A stretch of DNA of 64,000 nucleotides from Cyclobacteriaceae bacterium (GTDB lineage Bacteria > Bacteroidota > Bacteroidia > Cytophagales > Cyclobacteriaceae): positions 124,001 to 188,000 of the forward strand of contig JAHBUC010000001.1 in the NCBI GenBank assembly GCA_019638275.1. Direction: 5' to 3'. A program made the position numbers and the translations under genes. Of the stretch, positions 32,928 through 41,564 are shown piece after piece (position 1 is the first letter of the stretch; every line of letters begins with the position of its first letter). A model generated the notes under the pieces. That model worked only from the letters and a program-made list of their open reading frames with translations, had not been told where the DNA came from and searched no databases.

Positions 32928-35546
32928 ATGACCCTCTTAAAAAAAATCTTCTGTTTCCTGGTTATCAGTATGCCTGCGCTGGCTTTTGGTGGAGGTATTC
33001 GCGGCACCATTAAAGCCGATGATGGCACGGTGTTGTCGTACGCCACCATTTACGTAAAACAGTTGGGCACAGGCACCACCACAAACGAAAATGGTTTTTA
33101 TGAATTGAGCATGCCGCCCGGCACCTACGATCTGGTGTATCAATACCTGGGGTATGAAACGCAGGAACGGAAAGTGACAGTAGGTGGAAGTTTTGAAGTG
33201 ATTAACATCATCATGAAATCGCAGGTGGTGGTGCTGCAGAACATAACCGTTACTTCGGGCAATGAAGATCCAGCCTATACCATCATGCGAAAGGCCATCG
33301 CCAAAGCCAAATACCATACGCAACAACTCGATAGCTACACGGCCCAGGTTTATATAAAAGGCAAAGGCAAACTGGTCGATTATCCGTGGCTGGCAAAAAA
33401 GGCGTTGGAAAAAGAAGGGATTGAAAAAGATCGTGTTTTTATTTCTGAGTCGGTAAGCGAAATAAAATACAAACGCCCCAATACGTTTGAAGAGAAGGTG
33501 ATTTCTATCCGCAGCGATGGAAAAGATAACAACACATCACCGAACGCCTTTATTTTTGGAAGTTTTTATCAACCGGAAATAGCCGAAACAGTTTCGCCTT
33601 TGTCGCCTGCTGCATTTGGGTATTACAAATTTGAATACCAGGGAACATTCAAGGATCGTAATTATGAAATCAGCCAGATAAAAGTTACGCCACGATCGCG
33701 TGGAGATAATGTAGTGGAGGGGATAATTTTTATTGTTGAGGATTGGTGGGCTATTCACAGCCTGGATTTGAAAACCACAAAGCTGGGCGTGCGCATAGGT
33801 GTAAAGCAAGTATATGCTCCGGTTGAAGACAAGGCATGGATGCCGGTTTCGCAACAGTTTGATATTGGCGGCCGTTTCTTTGGCTTTGAGTTTGTGTACA
33901 ACTACCTGGCTACTGTTAGCGATTATAAAATTGATTTGAATCCGGATCTTCAGGTTGAGGAAATGAAGGTGATTGATGAAAAAATATTTAAAGATGAAGC
34001 AAAGCAGCTCACTCAAAAATACGATCAGAAAAACCAGCAACTTCAGGAGCGCCTCGCATCGGATAAGGAAATTACGCGTAAGGAATTGCGCTCCATCATC
34101 AAGGAATATGAAAAGCAGGAACTAAAGGAATCGAAAGAGCCTGAAGTGCTCTCCAACACAACATTTAAAATCGACAGCGGAGCATATAAAAAGGATTCTG
34201 CCTACTGGGCGCTGATTCGACCGATACCATTAACTACAGAAGAAATAAAGGGTTATCAAAAAACCGACAGCATTGCGATTGAGGAGCGCAAGAAAGAAGA
34301 AGGCGATACCGTTAAGCGTTCAGATAAAAAGAAAAAGGGATTTCAACCATGGGATTTACTCATAGGCGATGTCTATAAAATCTCAAAGCACTCCAATTTT
34401 GAAATCAAGTTTCCCGAGACCTGGTTTAATACCGTGGAGGGATATAACCTGATTTACCGACTGAATTTTGGCTCCATCCTTCAGGATACATTGAAAACAC
34501 GACTGAACATTATGCCTACGCTGCGGTATTCCTTTGCCCGTGAAAAACTTTCTGGTCATTTGACATTTCGTTTACGCAACCGCAACTACCGTTTTGAAGT
34601 GCAAGGCGGACGTTATGTGAAACAATTCAATCCGGATGAACCGATCCTTCCGGTGGTAAATACCTTTACTACCCTGTTTCTGGAGAACAACCTGATGAAA
34701 ATTTATGAACGCGATTATATCGATGTTCTTTATCGCAGAAGATTCAGTCCCAAATTAACCGCTGAAACCAGTTGGTCGTGGGCAACCCGAAGGGAGCTAT
34801 TTAACAATTCCGACACAAAATGGATAGACCGTAAAAAGATTGAAGATTATACACCGAATGCGCCAATAAATGAAGAGTTGGTTAGCACCGGTTTTGCTGA
34901 GCACAGCGCGCTAATCGGATCGCTTCATGTGAGCGCGCGACCGTGGCTCAAGTATAGAGTCAGAAACGGCAGAAGGAATGAAATAGAAAGCTCAACGCCA
35001 ACCTTGTTGTTTACCTATCGCAAAGGGTTTTCTGGCCTGCTTGATAGCGAAATCGATTTCGATCACGTGGAGCTCGGCATGAAGCACGAAGTTGCTTTTG
35101 GTGTTCGCGGACGGATGCATTTCTTTTTGCGTGGTGGCGCGTTTCTGAACTCCGATAGTTTGGGATTCATGGACTACAAGCATTTTCTTGGTAATGAAAC
35201 TCCGTTTGTTACCACCGATCCGGTCGGTAGTTTTCGTTTGCTCAACTATTATCGGTACAGCACTGCCGATAAGTATGTGGTGGCTAACGTACATTATCAG
35301 TTTCGTAAATTTCTGGTCACAACCATTCCCGAAGTCAGAATGTTCGGCATTCGCGAAAATGTTTTTGTGAACTACCTGGCAACGCCTACATCAAAGAACT
35401 ATACCGAAGTAGGGTACACCATTGATGGCATCTTCCGCATTTTCAGATTGGAAGCCGCAGCCGCTTTTCGCGATGGAAAATACCTGAGTTATGGATTTCG
35501 GGTGGGTATTGCCACAAACATCGCCTTACGTTTTTCAGACAATTAG
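32928..35546 (+). CDS. DUF5686-type outer-membrane protein with carboxypeptidase-like domain
   Basis: The 872-residue exported protein has a signal peptide (IFCFLVISMPALAFG) and a CarboxypepD_reg-like domain (GTIKADDGTVLSYATIYVKQ). A long DUF5686-like region follows, with a lysine/glutamate-rich coiled stretch near 350-390. The C-terminus is rich in aromatic beta strands and ends in a membrane-barrel-like region. Proteins of this kind are common in Bacteroidota outer membranes; the transported or bound ligand is not known. It stands alone 59 bp after nadD. Confidence 0.85.
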   Translation: MTLLKKIFCFLVISMPALAFGGGIRGTIKADDGTVLSYATIYVKQLGTGTTTNENGFYELSMPPGTYDLVYQYLGYETQERKVTVGGSFEVINIIMKSQVVVLQNITVTSGNEDPAYTIMRKAIAKAKYHTQQLDSYTAQVYIKGKGKLVDYPWLAKKALEKEGIEKDRVFISESVSEIKYKRPNTFEEKVISIRSDGKDNNTSPNAFIFGSFYQPEIAETVSPLSPAAFGYYKFEYQGTFKDRNYEISQIKVTPRSRGDNVVEGIIFIVEDWWAIHSLDLKTTKLGVRIGVKQVYAPVEDKAWMPVSQQFDIGGRFFGFEFVYNYLATVSDYKIDLNPDLQVEEMKVIDEKIFKDEAKQLTQKYDQKNQQLQERLASDKEITRKELRSIIKEYEKQELKESKEPEVLSNTTFKIDSGAYKKDSAYWALIRPIPLTTEEIKGYQKTDSIAIEERKKEEGDTVKRSDKKKKGFQPWDLLIGDVYKISKHSNFEIKFPETWFNTVEGYNLIYRLNFGSILQDTLKTRLNIMPTLRYSFAREKLSGHLTFRLRNRNYRFEVQGGRYVKQFNPDEPILPVVNTFTTLFLENNLMKIYERDYIDVLYRRRFSPKLTAETSWSWATRRELFNNSDTKWIDRKKIEDYTPNAPINEELVSTGFAEHSALIGSLHVSARPWLKYRVRNGRRNEIESSTPTLLFTYRKGFSGLLDSEIDFDHVELGMKHEVAFGVRGRMHFFLRGGAFLNSDSLGFMDYKHFLGNETPFVTTDPVGSFRLLNYYRYSTADKYVVANVHYQFRKFLVTTIPEVRMFGIRENVFVNYLATPTSKNYTEVGYTIDGIFRIFRLEAAAAFRDGKYLSYGFRVGIATNIALRFSDN

Positions 35547-35585
35547 GCTGCACCTGAAAGGTAACTTTTTTGGTACCTTTCGCGC

Positions 35586-36593
35586 ATGATCATTTCCCTT
35601 GATGAATTTTTGAAGCTTCGTCATGAATTACCAGCTGTTGATGTGCGGTCGGAAGGAGAATTTGCTGAAGGACACATTTCGGGTGTGATCAACGTTCCCT
35701 TACTCAATAATGCGGAACGCAAAGCTGTTGGCACCGACTACAAACAAAAAGGACAACTGGAGGCAATTAAAACCGGCTTTCGTTTGGTTGGCCCACGGTT
35801 GAATGAAATTATTGATGAGGCACTTCGCTTAGCTAAAGGCGAAGAGTTGTTGGTACATTGCTGGCGCGGGGGTATGCGTTCAGCCAATTTTTGCGGCTTC
35901 GTGCAGATGGCGGGAATCAAGACACATGCACTCAAAGGTGGTTACAAGGCTTACCGACAACGGGCTGTTGAATCATTTGCCTCACCTTTTAACCTGATGG
36001 TGTTGGGTGGCGAAACGGGCAGTGGCAAAAGCGATATGCTTCGGGTGTTGAAAGCTGCCGGTGAACAGGTAATTGATCTGGAGGAACTGGCCAAACATAA
36101 AGGCTCCGTGTTTGGCGGATTGAATCTACCGCCCCAACCAACCACCGAGCAATTTCAGAATGAATTGTTCGAAGTCATTCTTAAGCTTGATCTGTCAAAA
36201 CGCATCTGGATCGAAGATGAGTCGATCGCTATAGGAAAAATATTTTTACCGGATTTGTTGTGGCATACCATGGGCCGGTCGCCTGTTGTGGAAATTGATG
36301 TTCCCAAAGAGGTACGTATACAGCGCTTGGCGAATGAATATGGCAAAACCGATCCTGCGCAATTTCTGGAGGCCATGAAGAAGATTATAAAAAAACTTGG
36401 TGGACAACATTTTAAGGCTGCGTCAGAAAAACTTTCGCAAGGCGATTGGCAGTCAACCATTGATATTTTATTAACCTACTATGACAAAGCGTATCGCAAT
36501 GGCCTTGAACGAAAACAACAACGAATCGTTAAGCGGGTTTCGTGGGATGGAAAAGACGTTTCTTCAATCGTTAACTATTTATTGATCCTTTAA
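35586..36593 (+). CDS. mnmH: tRNA 2-selenouridine synthase
   Basis: MnmH replaces sulfur by selenium in 2-thiouridine at the wobble position of some tRNAs, using selenophosphate. The 335-residue protein has an N-terminal rhodanese domain with the active Cys in EELLVHCWRGGMRSANF and a P-loop domain with GGETGSGKSDML. It is followed by selD, which makes its selenophosphate substrate, after a perfect 30-bp palindrome. The pairing is the expected selenium-tRNA module. Confidence 0.94.
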   Translation: MIISLDEFLKLRHELPAVDVRSEGEFAEGHISGVINVPLLNNAERKAVGTDYKQKGQLEAIKTGFRLVGPRLNEIIDEALRLAKGEELLVHCWRGGMRSANFCGFVQMAGIKTHALKGGYKAYRQRAVESFASPFNLMVLGGETGSGKSDMLRVLKAAGEQVIDLEELAKHKGSVFGGLNLPPQPTTEQFQNELFEVILKLDLSKRIWIEDESIAIGKIFLPDLLWHTMGRSPVVEIDVPKEVRIQRLANEYGKTDPAQFLEAMKKIIKKLGGQHFKAASEKLSQGDWQSTIDILLTYYDKAYRNGLERKQQRIVKRVSWDGKDVSSIVNYLLIL

Positions 36594-36600
36594 GAACAAC

Positions 36601-36630
36601 TCCGTGGTCTGTGTCGACACAGACCACGGA
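36601..36630. repeat. Perfect 30-bp palindrome with TGTGTCGACACA core
   Basis: The 30 bp are exactly self-complementary; the central 20 bp are GGTCTGTGTCGACACAGACC. It lies between the mnmH stop and the selD start. A near-copy with one mismatch is at 41518-41545. It may be a dispersed element, a protein site or a transcript hairpin controlling selD. Confidence 0.85.
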
Positions 36631-36643
36631 TAGACAATTATTT

Positions 36644-37678
36644 ATGGCAGATATAAAACTCACCCAATTCTCTCACGGCTCCGGTTGCGGATGCAAAATT
36701 GCTCCGGCTACATTGGAAAAAATTCTACAATCGACAGGTGAGAAAAAGTTATTTCCACAGCTTTTGGTGGGTAACGAATCAAAAGATGATGCCGCGGTGT
36801 ATGAAGTGAATGACGGCACCTGCATCATCAGCACCACCGATTTTTTTATGCCCATCGTTGATGATGCGTTTTCATTTGGCGCAATTGCGGCTACCAATGC
36901 CATTAGCGATGTGTACGCCATGGGCGGCAAGCCAATTATGGCATTGGCCATTCTGGGTTGGCCCGTAGAAAAAATTCCTGTTGAGGTAGCTCAACAAGTG
37001 CTGGCCGGTGCGCAATCCATTTGCGATCAGGCCAACATTCCGCTTGCTGGTGGTCACAGCATCGATAGCCCCGAACCGATTTTTGGTTTGGCGGTGACAG
37101 GCATAGTGCTCAAGAAGCATATCAAGAAAAACAATACGGCCAAGGCAGGTGATTTACTTTATCTCACAAAGCCGCTTGGCGTAGGCATCATCTCTACGGC
37201 ACAAAAACGTGGATTGGCCGAACCGCAAGATGTTGAGGAAGCTGTTCGGATCATGACAACTTTAAACGCTGCTGGGGAAATATTCGGATCGTTGGAATAT
37301 GTAACCGCCATGACTGATGTAACTGGTTTTGGTTTGTTGGGCCATTTACTTGAAGTATGTGAGGGCAGTAAACTTTCTGCAGCGATCAGCTATTCTAAAA
37401 TTCCGTTGATCAAAAATCTGTCAACGTATACGACAAAAATGATTTATCCAGATAACACCATGCGCAACTGGCAAAGCTTTGAGGGCAAGGTAACGGGTAT
37501 CGGATCAGAATCGCTGCTCACGCTTTGTGATCCGCAAACCAGTGGCGGGTTACTCGTTTGTGTTGATGCGAATTATGCAGCAGAATTTGAGCGCAAAGCA
37601 AATGAACAAAAACTTTCGCTTCAGACTTTTGGTAAACTGATCGAACAGACACCGGCTCACATTACCATTCTCGACTGA
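36644..37678 (+). CDS. selD: Selenide, water dikinase (Cys type)
   Basis: Makes selenophosphate from selenide and ATP. With the ATG at 36644 the protein has 344 residues and begins MADIKLTQFSHGSGCGCKIA. Cys15 and Lys18 match the catalytic Cys17/Lys20 region of E. coli SelD, so this is the cysteine rather than the selenocysteine form. The open frame extends to a GTG at 36611, which lies inside the palindrome and gives no family match. The downstream gene overlaps its stop by one base. Confidence 0.94.
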   Translation: MADIKLTQFSHGSGCGCKIAPATLEKILQSTGEKKLFPQLLVGNESKDDAAVYEVNDGTCIISTTDFFMPIVDDAFSFGAIAATNAISDVYAMGGKPIMALAILGWPVEKIPVEVAQQVLAGAQSICDQANIPLAGGHSIDSPEPIFGLAVTGIVLKKHIKKNNTAKAGDLLYLTKPLGVGIISTAQKRGLAEPQDVEEAVRIMTTLNAAGEIFGSLEYVTAMTDVTGFGLLGHLLEVCEGSKLSAAISYSKIPLIKNLSTYTTKMIYPDNTMRNWQSFEGKVTGIGSESLLTLCDPQTSGGLLVCVDANYAAEFERKANEQKLSLQTFGKLIEQTPAHITILD

Positions 37679-37983
37679 TGGAAGAGATCACACAACAACT
37701 TTGGGAAGCTGCGGAGAAAAAACGCAAGTGCCGCATTCGGATGAGCCGAGAACCAATTGAACGACTTGTTCACCCGTATGGCATATGCCAGACAGCCGGA
37801 AATAAAATTATGCTGGTTTGCTGGCAGGAATTGGGCTTTACCAAAGCAGGGCGCACAGCCGGTTACCGAAATCTGAAATTAGCCGACATCGAAAGCATTG
37901 AGATAACAGAATTACACTTTTCGAAGCAGGATAATTTTAATCCGCTTGACGGGCAGTATAAAGACTGGGTTTTTCATATTTGA
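37678..37983 (+). CDS. Small WYL-like protein in the selenium operon
   Basis: The 101-residue protein overlaps the selD stop by one base and so should be translated with it. Its core (IERLVHPYGICQTAGNKIML, then the GYRNLKLADIESIEITE segment) resembles the WYL sensor domain: a short beta-strand set ending in a DIxSIE-type helix, without the HTH that WYL regulators usually carry. It may sense a nucleotide or effector, or be an accessory of selenium metabolism. I am confident that it is a gene, not of its function. Confidence 0.7.
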   Translation: MEEITQQLWEAAEKKRKCRIRMSREPIERLVHPYGICQTAGNKIMLVCWQELGFTKAGRTAGYRNLKLADIESIEITELHFSKQDNFNPLDGQYKDWVFHI

Positions 37984-38135
37984 TGAGACTTTTTGTGCCA
38001 GGTATAAATAAAATGCGAAACTTTCATGGCGCGGCTATGCACATACCAGTTGAAAAGAGGGTAAATTCATTCAATGAAATTATTCTGCGTCTTTTTCCAC
38101 CCCCTCGCGTCTTATTTTCGTAAAACTATGTGCAC

Positions 38136-38714
38136 ATGGAAGAACTAGCCATAAACGCCTGGACCCAGATTCGTGAGGAATTAACCCGTTTTGTCTATAA
38201 AAGGGTGAAAGACAAAGCATTGGCAGAAGATATTGTTCATGATGTTCTTCTAAAAATCTATGCAAAGGCAGGTCAGTTAAAAGAGTCGGACAAGATTTTT
38301 GCCTGGATTTACCAGATTACCCGCAATGCGGTGAACGACTATTTCCGCAGTCAATCCCGAACCTTTGATATCCGGGAATTGGATTTTGACACCGATCCTA
38401 AGGATTTCAACGACTGTGTTGCATTTTGTTTGAATACATTGATCAAGACATTGCCACCTAAATATCGCGAAGCCCTTGAGCTGACCGAACATCAGAATCT
38501 TTCACAACTGGAATTGGCAGATCGGTTAAACATTTCCTATTCCGGTGCCAAATCGCGTGTTCAACGTGCGCGCACCATGCTTAAGCAAAAACTTCACGAT
38601 CTATACAACATTAAGACTGATGCTTACGGAAACGTAATCGTGTGTGAGGATAAGCTTCCCTGTGGTTGTGATACTTCAGCGTCATTTGAAGAGAAAGTCG
38701 TGATGCAACAGTAA
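38136..38714 (+). CDS. sigZ: RNA polymerase sigma factor SigZ
   Basis: The ECF-type sigma factor of about 192 residues has region 2 (RFVYKRVKDKALAEDIVHDV) and region 4 (LTEHQNLSQLELADRLNISY followed by SGAKSRVQRARTML). The C-terminal tail TDAYGNVIVCEDKLPCGC is typical of the SigZ group and holds three cysteines, which suggests redox or metal sensing by the sigma itself. I start at the ATG at 38136; a GTG at 38130 is possible. No anti-sigma gene is adjacent. A convergent 19-residue cysteine-rich peptide gene follows. Confidence 0.9.
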   Translation: MEELAINAWTQIREELTRFVYKRVKDKALAEDIVHDVLLKIYAKAGQLKESDKIFAWIYQITRNAVNDYFRSQSRTFDIRELDFDTDPKDFNDCVAFCLNTLIKTLPPKYREALELTEHQNLSQLELADRLNISYSGAKSRVQRARTMLKQKLHDLYNIKTDAYGNVIVCEDKLPCGCDTSASFEEKVVMQQ

Positions 38715-38736
38715 GGCACCACGACTTTCATGTGGC

Positions 38737-38796
38737 TTAGCACTCACAAAGACCGCCACAGCAACCACCATCTTTTTGAATGATTACATTTTTCAT
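38737..38796 (-). CDS. 19-residue cysteine-rich peptide, convergent to sigZ
   Basis: I translated this by hand from the minus strand: MKNVIIQKDGGCCGGLCEC followed by TAA. Four of the last eight residues are Cys, in a CC-GG-x-C-x-C tail. It is convergent with sigZ; its 3' end is 22 bp from the sigZ stop, so the sigZ transcript would run antisense across it. It could be a metal-binding peptide, a modified-peptide precursor or a metallothionein-like tag. It is too short for statistical confidence, but its composition is far from random. Confidence 0.45.
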   Translation of the reverse strand: MKNVIIQKDGGCCGGLCEC

Positions 38797-38870
38797 GGTT
38801 TTAACATTTTAGTGAAACATCGTTTTGGCCTCTTTGAAAGAGGTTCACATAGTTGACGCGTTTGTTCAGG

Positions 38871-38901
38871 AAAGACGCAAAAGGTTTACTTGCGTCTTTT
38901 T
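38871..38901 (+). terminator. Intrinsic terminator downstream of sigZ
   Basis: A perfect 10-bp stem (AAAGACGCAA with TTGCGTCTTT) with loop AAGGTTTAC is followed by TT on the plus strand. It is the first clear terminator after sigZ, about 155 bp past its stop, so the read-through would cover the cysteine peptide in antisense. Confidence 0.65.
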
Positions 38902-38944
38902 GTTGGGTAGTTCGTCTACAGGCTGCTAATCAAACGTATTATTC

Positions 38945-39892
38945 ATGAAAACATATTTATTCCTGCTCGTATTGCATGTAGTGGCACTTACGGGATATGC
39001 GCAGTCGCCCGAAATAAAAAATCTTACACCAGCCCGCGGGCACTATCTCCAATTGCAGCAGTTCAATCCTGCGCCTGCACAAAAAGATGCTGAAGTTGAT
39101 AAACAAAAATTTCCATTTGATGCACAGGCAGCAGAAAAGCGCCTGAGTTTAAAGCCATATTATCTTAAGGATAACATTAAGTTTCACATTCCCGACCCTC
39201 CGGCAAATAGTTCAGCGCAAACACGGGCTGAACTGAATTACCTGTTAAGTCTTCAAAATCAACGAACTCTTGAGCAGGAGCGGGCATCTCTTTATGTAGC
39301 CGGTGTGTATTACAACCCGCGCGTTATGCCTGCAGATTCAACCTATTCGCGGTATCGTAAAAACTTGTTTCACATCGGCCGATCCATTGGTACGTGGTTT
39401 ACGCCTGAGACGTTACCATTAACAGCCGATTTCATGGCGCATGTTTGGCAGGATGCCAGTTACTACATCTGGAAGTATAAGTATCAGTTTTTGCGTGTGC
39501 GTCCGTATGTGTTGGAGCCGGAACTGCAAAACCTGGAAGAAACGAATTGGGCGGCTTACCCGAGTGGTCACGCTGCGAATTCATACGTTAATGCGTACGT
39601 GTACAGTGAGCTGGCCCCTCACTTTGCCGATGTGTTCTTAAAGGATGCATACGACATGGCGCACTCCCGCGAAATAATTGGAGTACACTATCCCAGCGAT
39701 TCGGAAGCATCACGGGTGTTGGCACGCCAGCTTGTGAATGAACTGTTTCAAAATGAAAAATTCCTTAAGGATTTTGAATCTGTTAAGCAGGAGTGGGCCG
39801 CTCACGCAAAGGAAACATTTGAGAAACCTGCACAATCAAGACCGAAACCCGTGGAAAAGAAGGAGGGATGTGCAAAAACGTGTGAGCAATAA
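38945..39892 (+). CDS. PAP2-family acid phosphatase, exported
   Basis: A signal peptide (FLLVLHVVALTGYAQ) precedes a class A acid phosphatase/PAP2 domain. The three signature blocks are K-x6-RP in KYKYQFLRVRPY, PSGHA in AAYPSGHAANSY, and S-R-x5-H-x3-D in SREIIGVHYPSD. It should remove phosphate from small organic esters in the periplasm through a phosphohistidine intermediate. The 315-residue protein ends GCAKTCEQ, a short cysteine tail of unclear meaning. Confidence 0.9.
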   Translation: MKTYLFLLVLHVVALTGYAQSPEIKNLTPARGHYLQLQQFNPAPAQKDAEVDKQKFPFDAQAAEKRLSLKPYYLKDNIKFHIPDPPANSSAQTRAELNYLLSLQNQRTLEQERASLYVAGVYYNPRVMPADSTYSRYRKNLFHIGRSIGTWFTPETLPLTADFMAHVWQDASYYIWKYKYQFLRVRPYVLEPELQNLEETNWAAYPSGHAANSYVNAYVYSELAPHFADVFLKDAYDMAHSREIIGVHYPSDSEASRVLARQLVNELFQNEKFLKDFESVKQEWAAHAKETFEKPAQSRPKPVEKKEGCAKTCEQ

Positions 39893-39909
39893 GTAACTTT
39901 TTTAAGAAA

Positions 39910-39945
39910 GGCATCTCTAAAAGGCATACCGTTAGAGATGCCCTT
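39910..39945. terminator. Bidirectional terminator between convergent genes
   Basis: An 11-bp perfect stem GGCATCTCTAA / TTAGAGATGCC with an 11-nt loop is followed by CTTTTG on the plus strand. It separates the PAP2 gene from the convergent gene ending at 39950. Confidence 0.8.
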
Positions 39946-39949
39946 TTGT

Positions 39950-40642
39950 TTATTTCCTGTTGATAAGTAATGTATAACCGGCAAGCTTTCCGTTTTTATC
40001 GTACGACTCACTTTTTACCATGCCCACTTTTTCGGCAATCCATTCGGTGCCTGAAAAATTCACACTCATGTTAATGCCCATTTGCATTTGTGTGTTCGAT
40101 TTGCTGGAAATTTTATAACACTCAAATGTGCCTGCTGGCGTGGTAATGCTTTCCTTCGCTTCCACTTTACGGTCGGTAATATTCACCGTAATTTTCATGG
40201 GCACCGGGCTGCCTACAGCCGATAAGGTAACGGATCCATTTTTAAGGGTTTGTCCTACAGAGAGCTTTGATGGCAATTCCAGGTTTTCGCTTTCGATCTT
40301 CATTTCGTAGGAAGAAAAGGCTTTTTGCTGTTCTTCCGGAATGAATTTACGCATGTCCATAATAAATGTGCCGTTATCGCAAATCAGTTCCAGTTCGCCT
40401 TCGGTAACTTTCTTTCCTTTATCGTTATAAATGGCAGAATTTACCGTGGCTTTATAGCCCGTAGCTGTTTTGTTAAATGCGGTTACTTTTTGTTCGTTTT
40501 TACCTGTTGTTTTTCCTTTCGGATTGAAATTTTCGAATGTCCATTCGCTTCCTTCATCGATCACATAGAATGAATTGCATTGGGCAATGGCCAATGTGGT
40601 GCTGAAAAGGGCAATTAATAATAGAATTGAGGTCTTTTTCAT
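39950..40642 (-). CDS. Exported TapB/DUF3108-like protein
   Basis: The 230-residue protein has a signal peptide (ILLLIALFSTTLAIAQ) and a beta-rich mature part. The segment EGSEWTFENFNPKGKTTGKN and later TTPAGTFECYKISSK, then TEWIAEKVGMVKSESYDKNG match the TapB or DUF3108-like pattern found in many Bacteroidota periplasmic proteins. No catalytic residues are evident. It is convergent with the PAP2 gene and divergent from the glutaminyl cyclase. Confidence 0.75.
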   Translation of the reverse strand: MKKTSILLLIALFSTTLAIAQCNSFYVIDEGSEWTFENFNPKGKTTGKNEQKVTAFNKTATGYKATVNSAIYNDKGKKVTEGELELICDNGTFIMDMRKFIPEEQQKAFSSYEMKIESENLELPSKLSVGQTLKNGSVTLSAVGSPVPMKITVNITDRKVEAKESITTPAGTFECYKISSKSNTQMQMGINMSVNFSGTEWIAEKVGMVKSESYDKNGKLAGYTLLINRK

Positions 40643-40707
40643 GAGGTTGGTTTGTTGAATTTGTGAAAAATGTATATGATGCCTTTATTTTTACGTTAAA
40701 TTAATCT

Positions 40708-41517
40708 ATGCAGATAAAGTCTCCAATCAGATTTTGCCTAAATGTGGTGCTGTTGATCACCCTGATTACCGGATTGTTCGCTTGTTCTTCAAATAAGGAG
40801 TCAACGAATGAAACAAAGAATACCATTCCCTATGTGATCTATAAAATTTTTCCACATGATATAGAAGCCTTTACACAAGGCCTGGTGGTGGCAAACGGAA
40901 AATTAATTGAGGGTACCGGGCAACATGGCACATCGTGGATAGCCGAAGTCGATATTGCTTCCGGCCAACAAAACAAAAAAGTAATTCTTGACAAAGAGTA
41001 TTTTGGCGAGGGCGTTACGGTGTTGAACAATAAGGTGTATCAACTTACCTGGAAAAATAAAGTAGGATTTATCTACGATTTTAAAACGTATGAGAAGCTT
41101 GGCGAATTTTCGTATGACAGTGAAGGATGGGGCATTACGCATGATGAGGTAAACCTGATCATGAGCGATGGAAGTGATAAACTTTATTTCCTGGATACGC
41201 TTTCGCTGAAGCCGGTAAGAACCCTTTCCGTTACGGAAGATGGCAGGCCGGTAAAGAACCTGAACGAACTTGAGTACATTGAAGGTTACCTGTATGCCAA
41301 CCTGTGGCAAACCAATTACATTGTGCGCATCGATCCGGCAAACGGCAATGTATTAGGCCGACTTGATTTAACCAAGGTTGCTGAAGCGGTGTATCCCGGC
41401 AACCCCAATGCCGATGTGTTGAACGGCATTGCCTACGAACCAAGAAGCAAAATGGTGTTGATTACCGGAAAACTATGGCCGGCTATGGTGGCGATAAAGT
41501 TTAGTGAGGCAAATTAA
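40708..41517 (+). CDS. Glutaminyl-peptide cyclotransferase, lipoprotein
   Basis: Cyclises N-terminal glutamine to pyroglutamate on peptides. The 269-residue beta-propeller protein has a lipoprotein signal (TLITGLFAC) and the family blocks FTQGLVVANGKLIEGTGQHG and YLYANLWQTNYIVRIDPANG followed by LNGIAYEPRSKM, as in plant-type bacterial cyclotransferases. It should act in the periplasm. It is followed by the second GTCGACAC palindrome. Confidence 0.92.
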   Translation: MQIKSPIRFCLNVVLLITLITGLFACSSNKESTNETKNTIPYVIYKIFPHDIEAFTQGLVVANGKLIEGTGQHGTSWIAEVDIASGQQNKKVILDKEYFGEGVTVLNNKVYQLTWKNKVGFIYDFKTYEKLGEFSYDSEGWGITHDEVNLIMSDGSDKLYFLDTLSLKPVRTLSVTEDGRPVKNLNELEYIEGYLYANLWQTNYIVRIDPANGNVLGRLDLTKVAEAVYPGNPNADVLNGIAYEPRSKMVLITGKLWPAMVAIKFSEAN

Positions 41518-41545
41518 CCTAGGTCTATGTCGACACAGACCTAGG
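41518..41545. repeat. Second TGTCGACACA palindrome, one mismatch
   Basis: A 28-bp inverted repeat built on the same TGTCGACACAGACC core as at 36601-36630, with outer arms CCTAGG instead of CCGTGG and one A:C mismatch at 41527/41536. The compensating change in the outer arm (CCGTGG to CCTAGG on both sides) suggests the fold, not only the sequence, is kept. It lies between convergent genes. Confidence 0.75.
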
Positions 41546-41564
41546 ATTTAGAATTTTCCACTCT

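Noticed and set aside
36611..36643. GTG start of selD at 36611
   Set aside because: It begins within the palindrome and adds residues without match; MADIKLTQFSHGSG at 36644 is the conserved family start.
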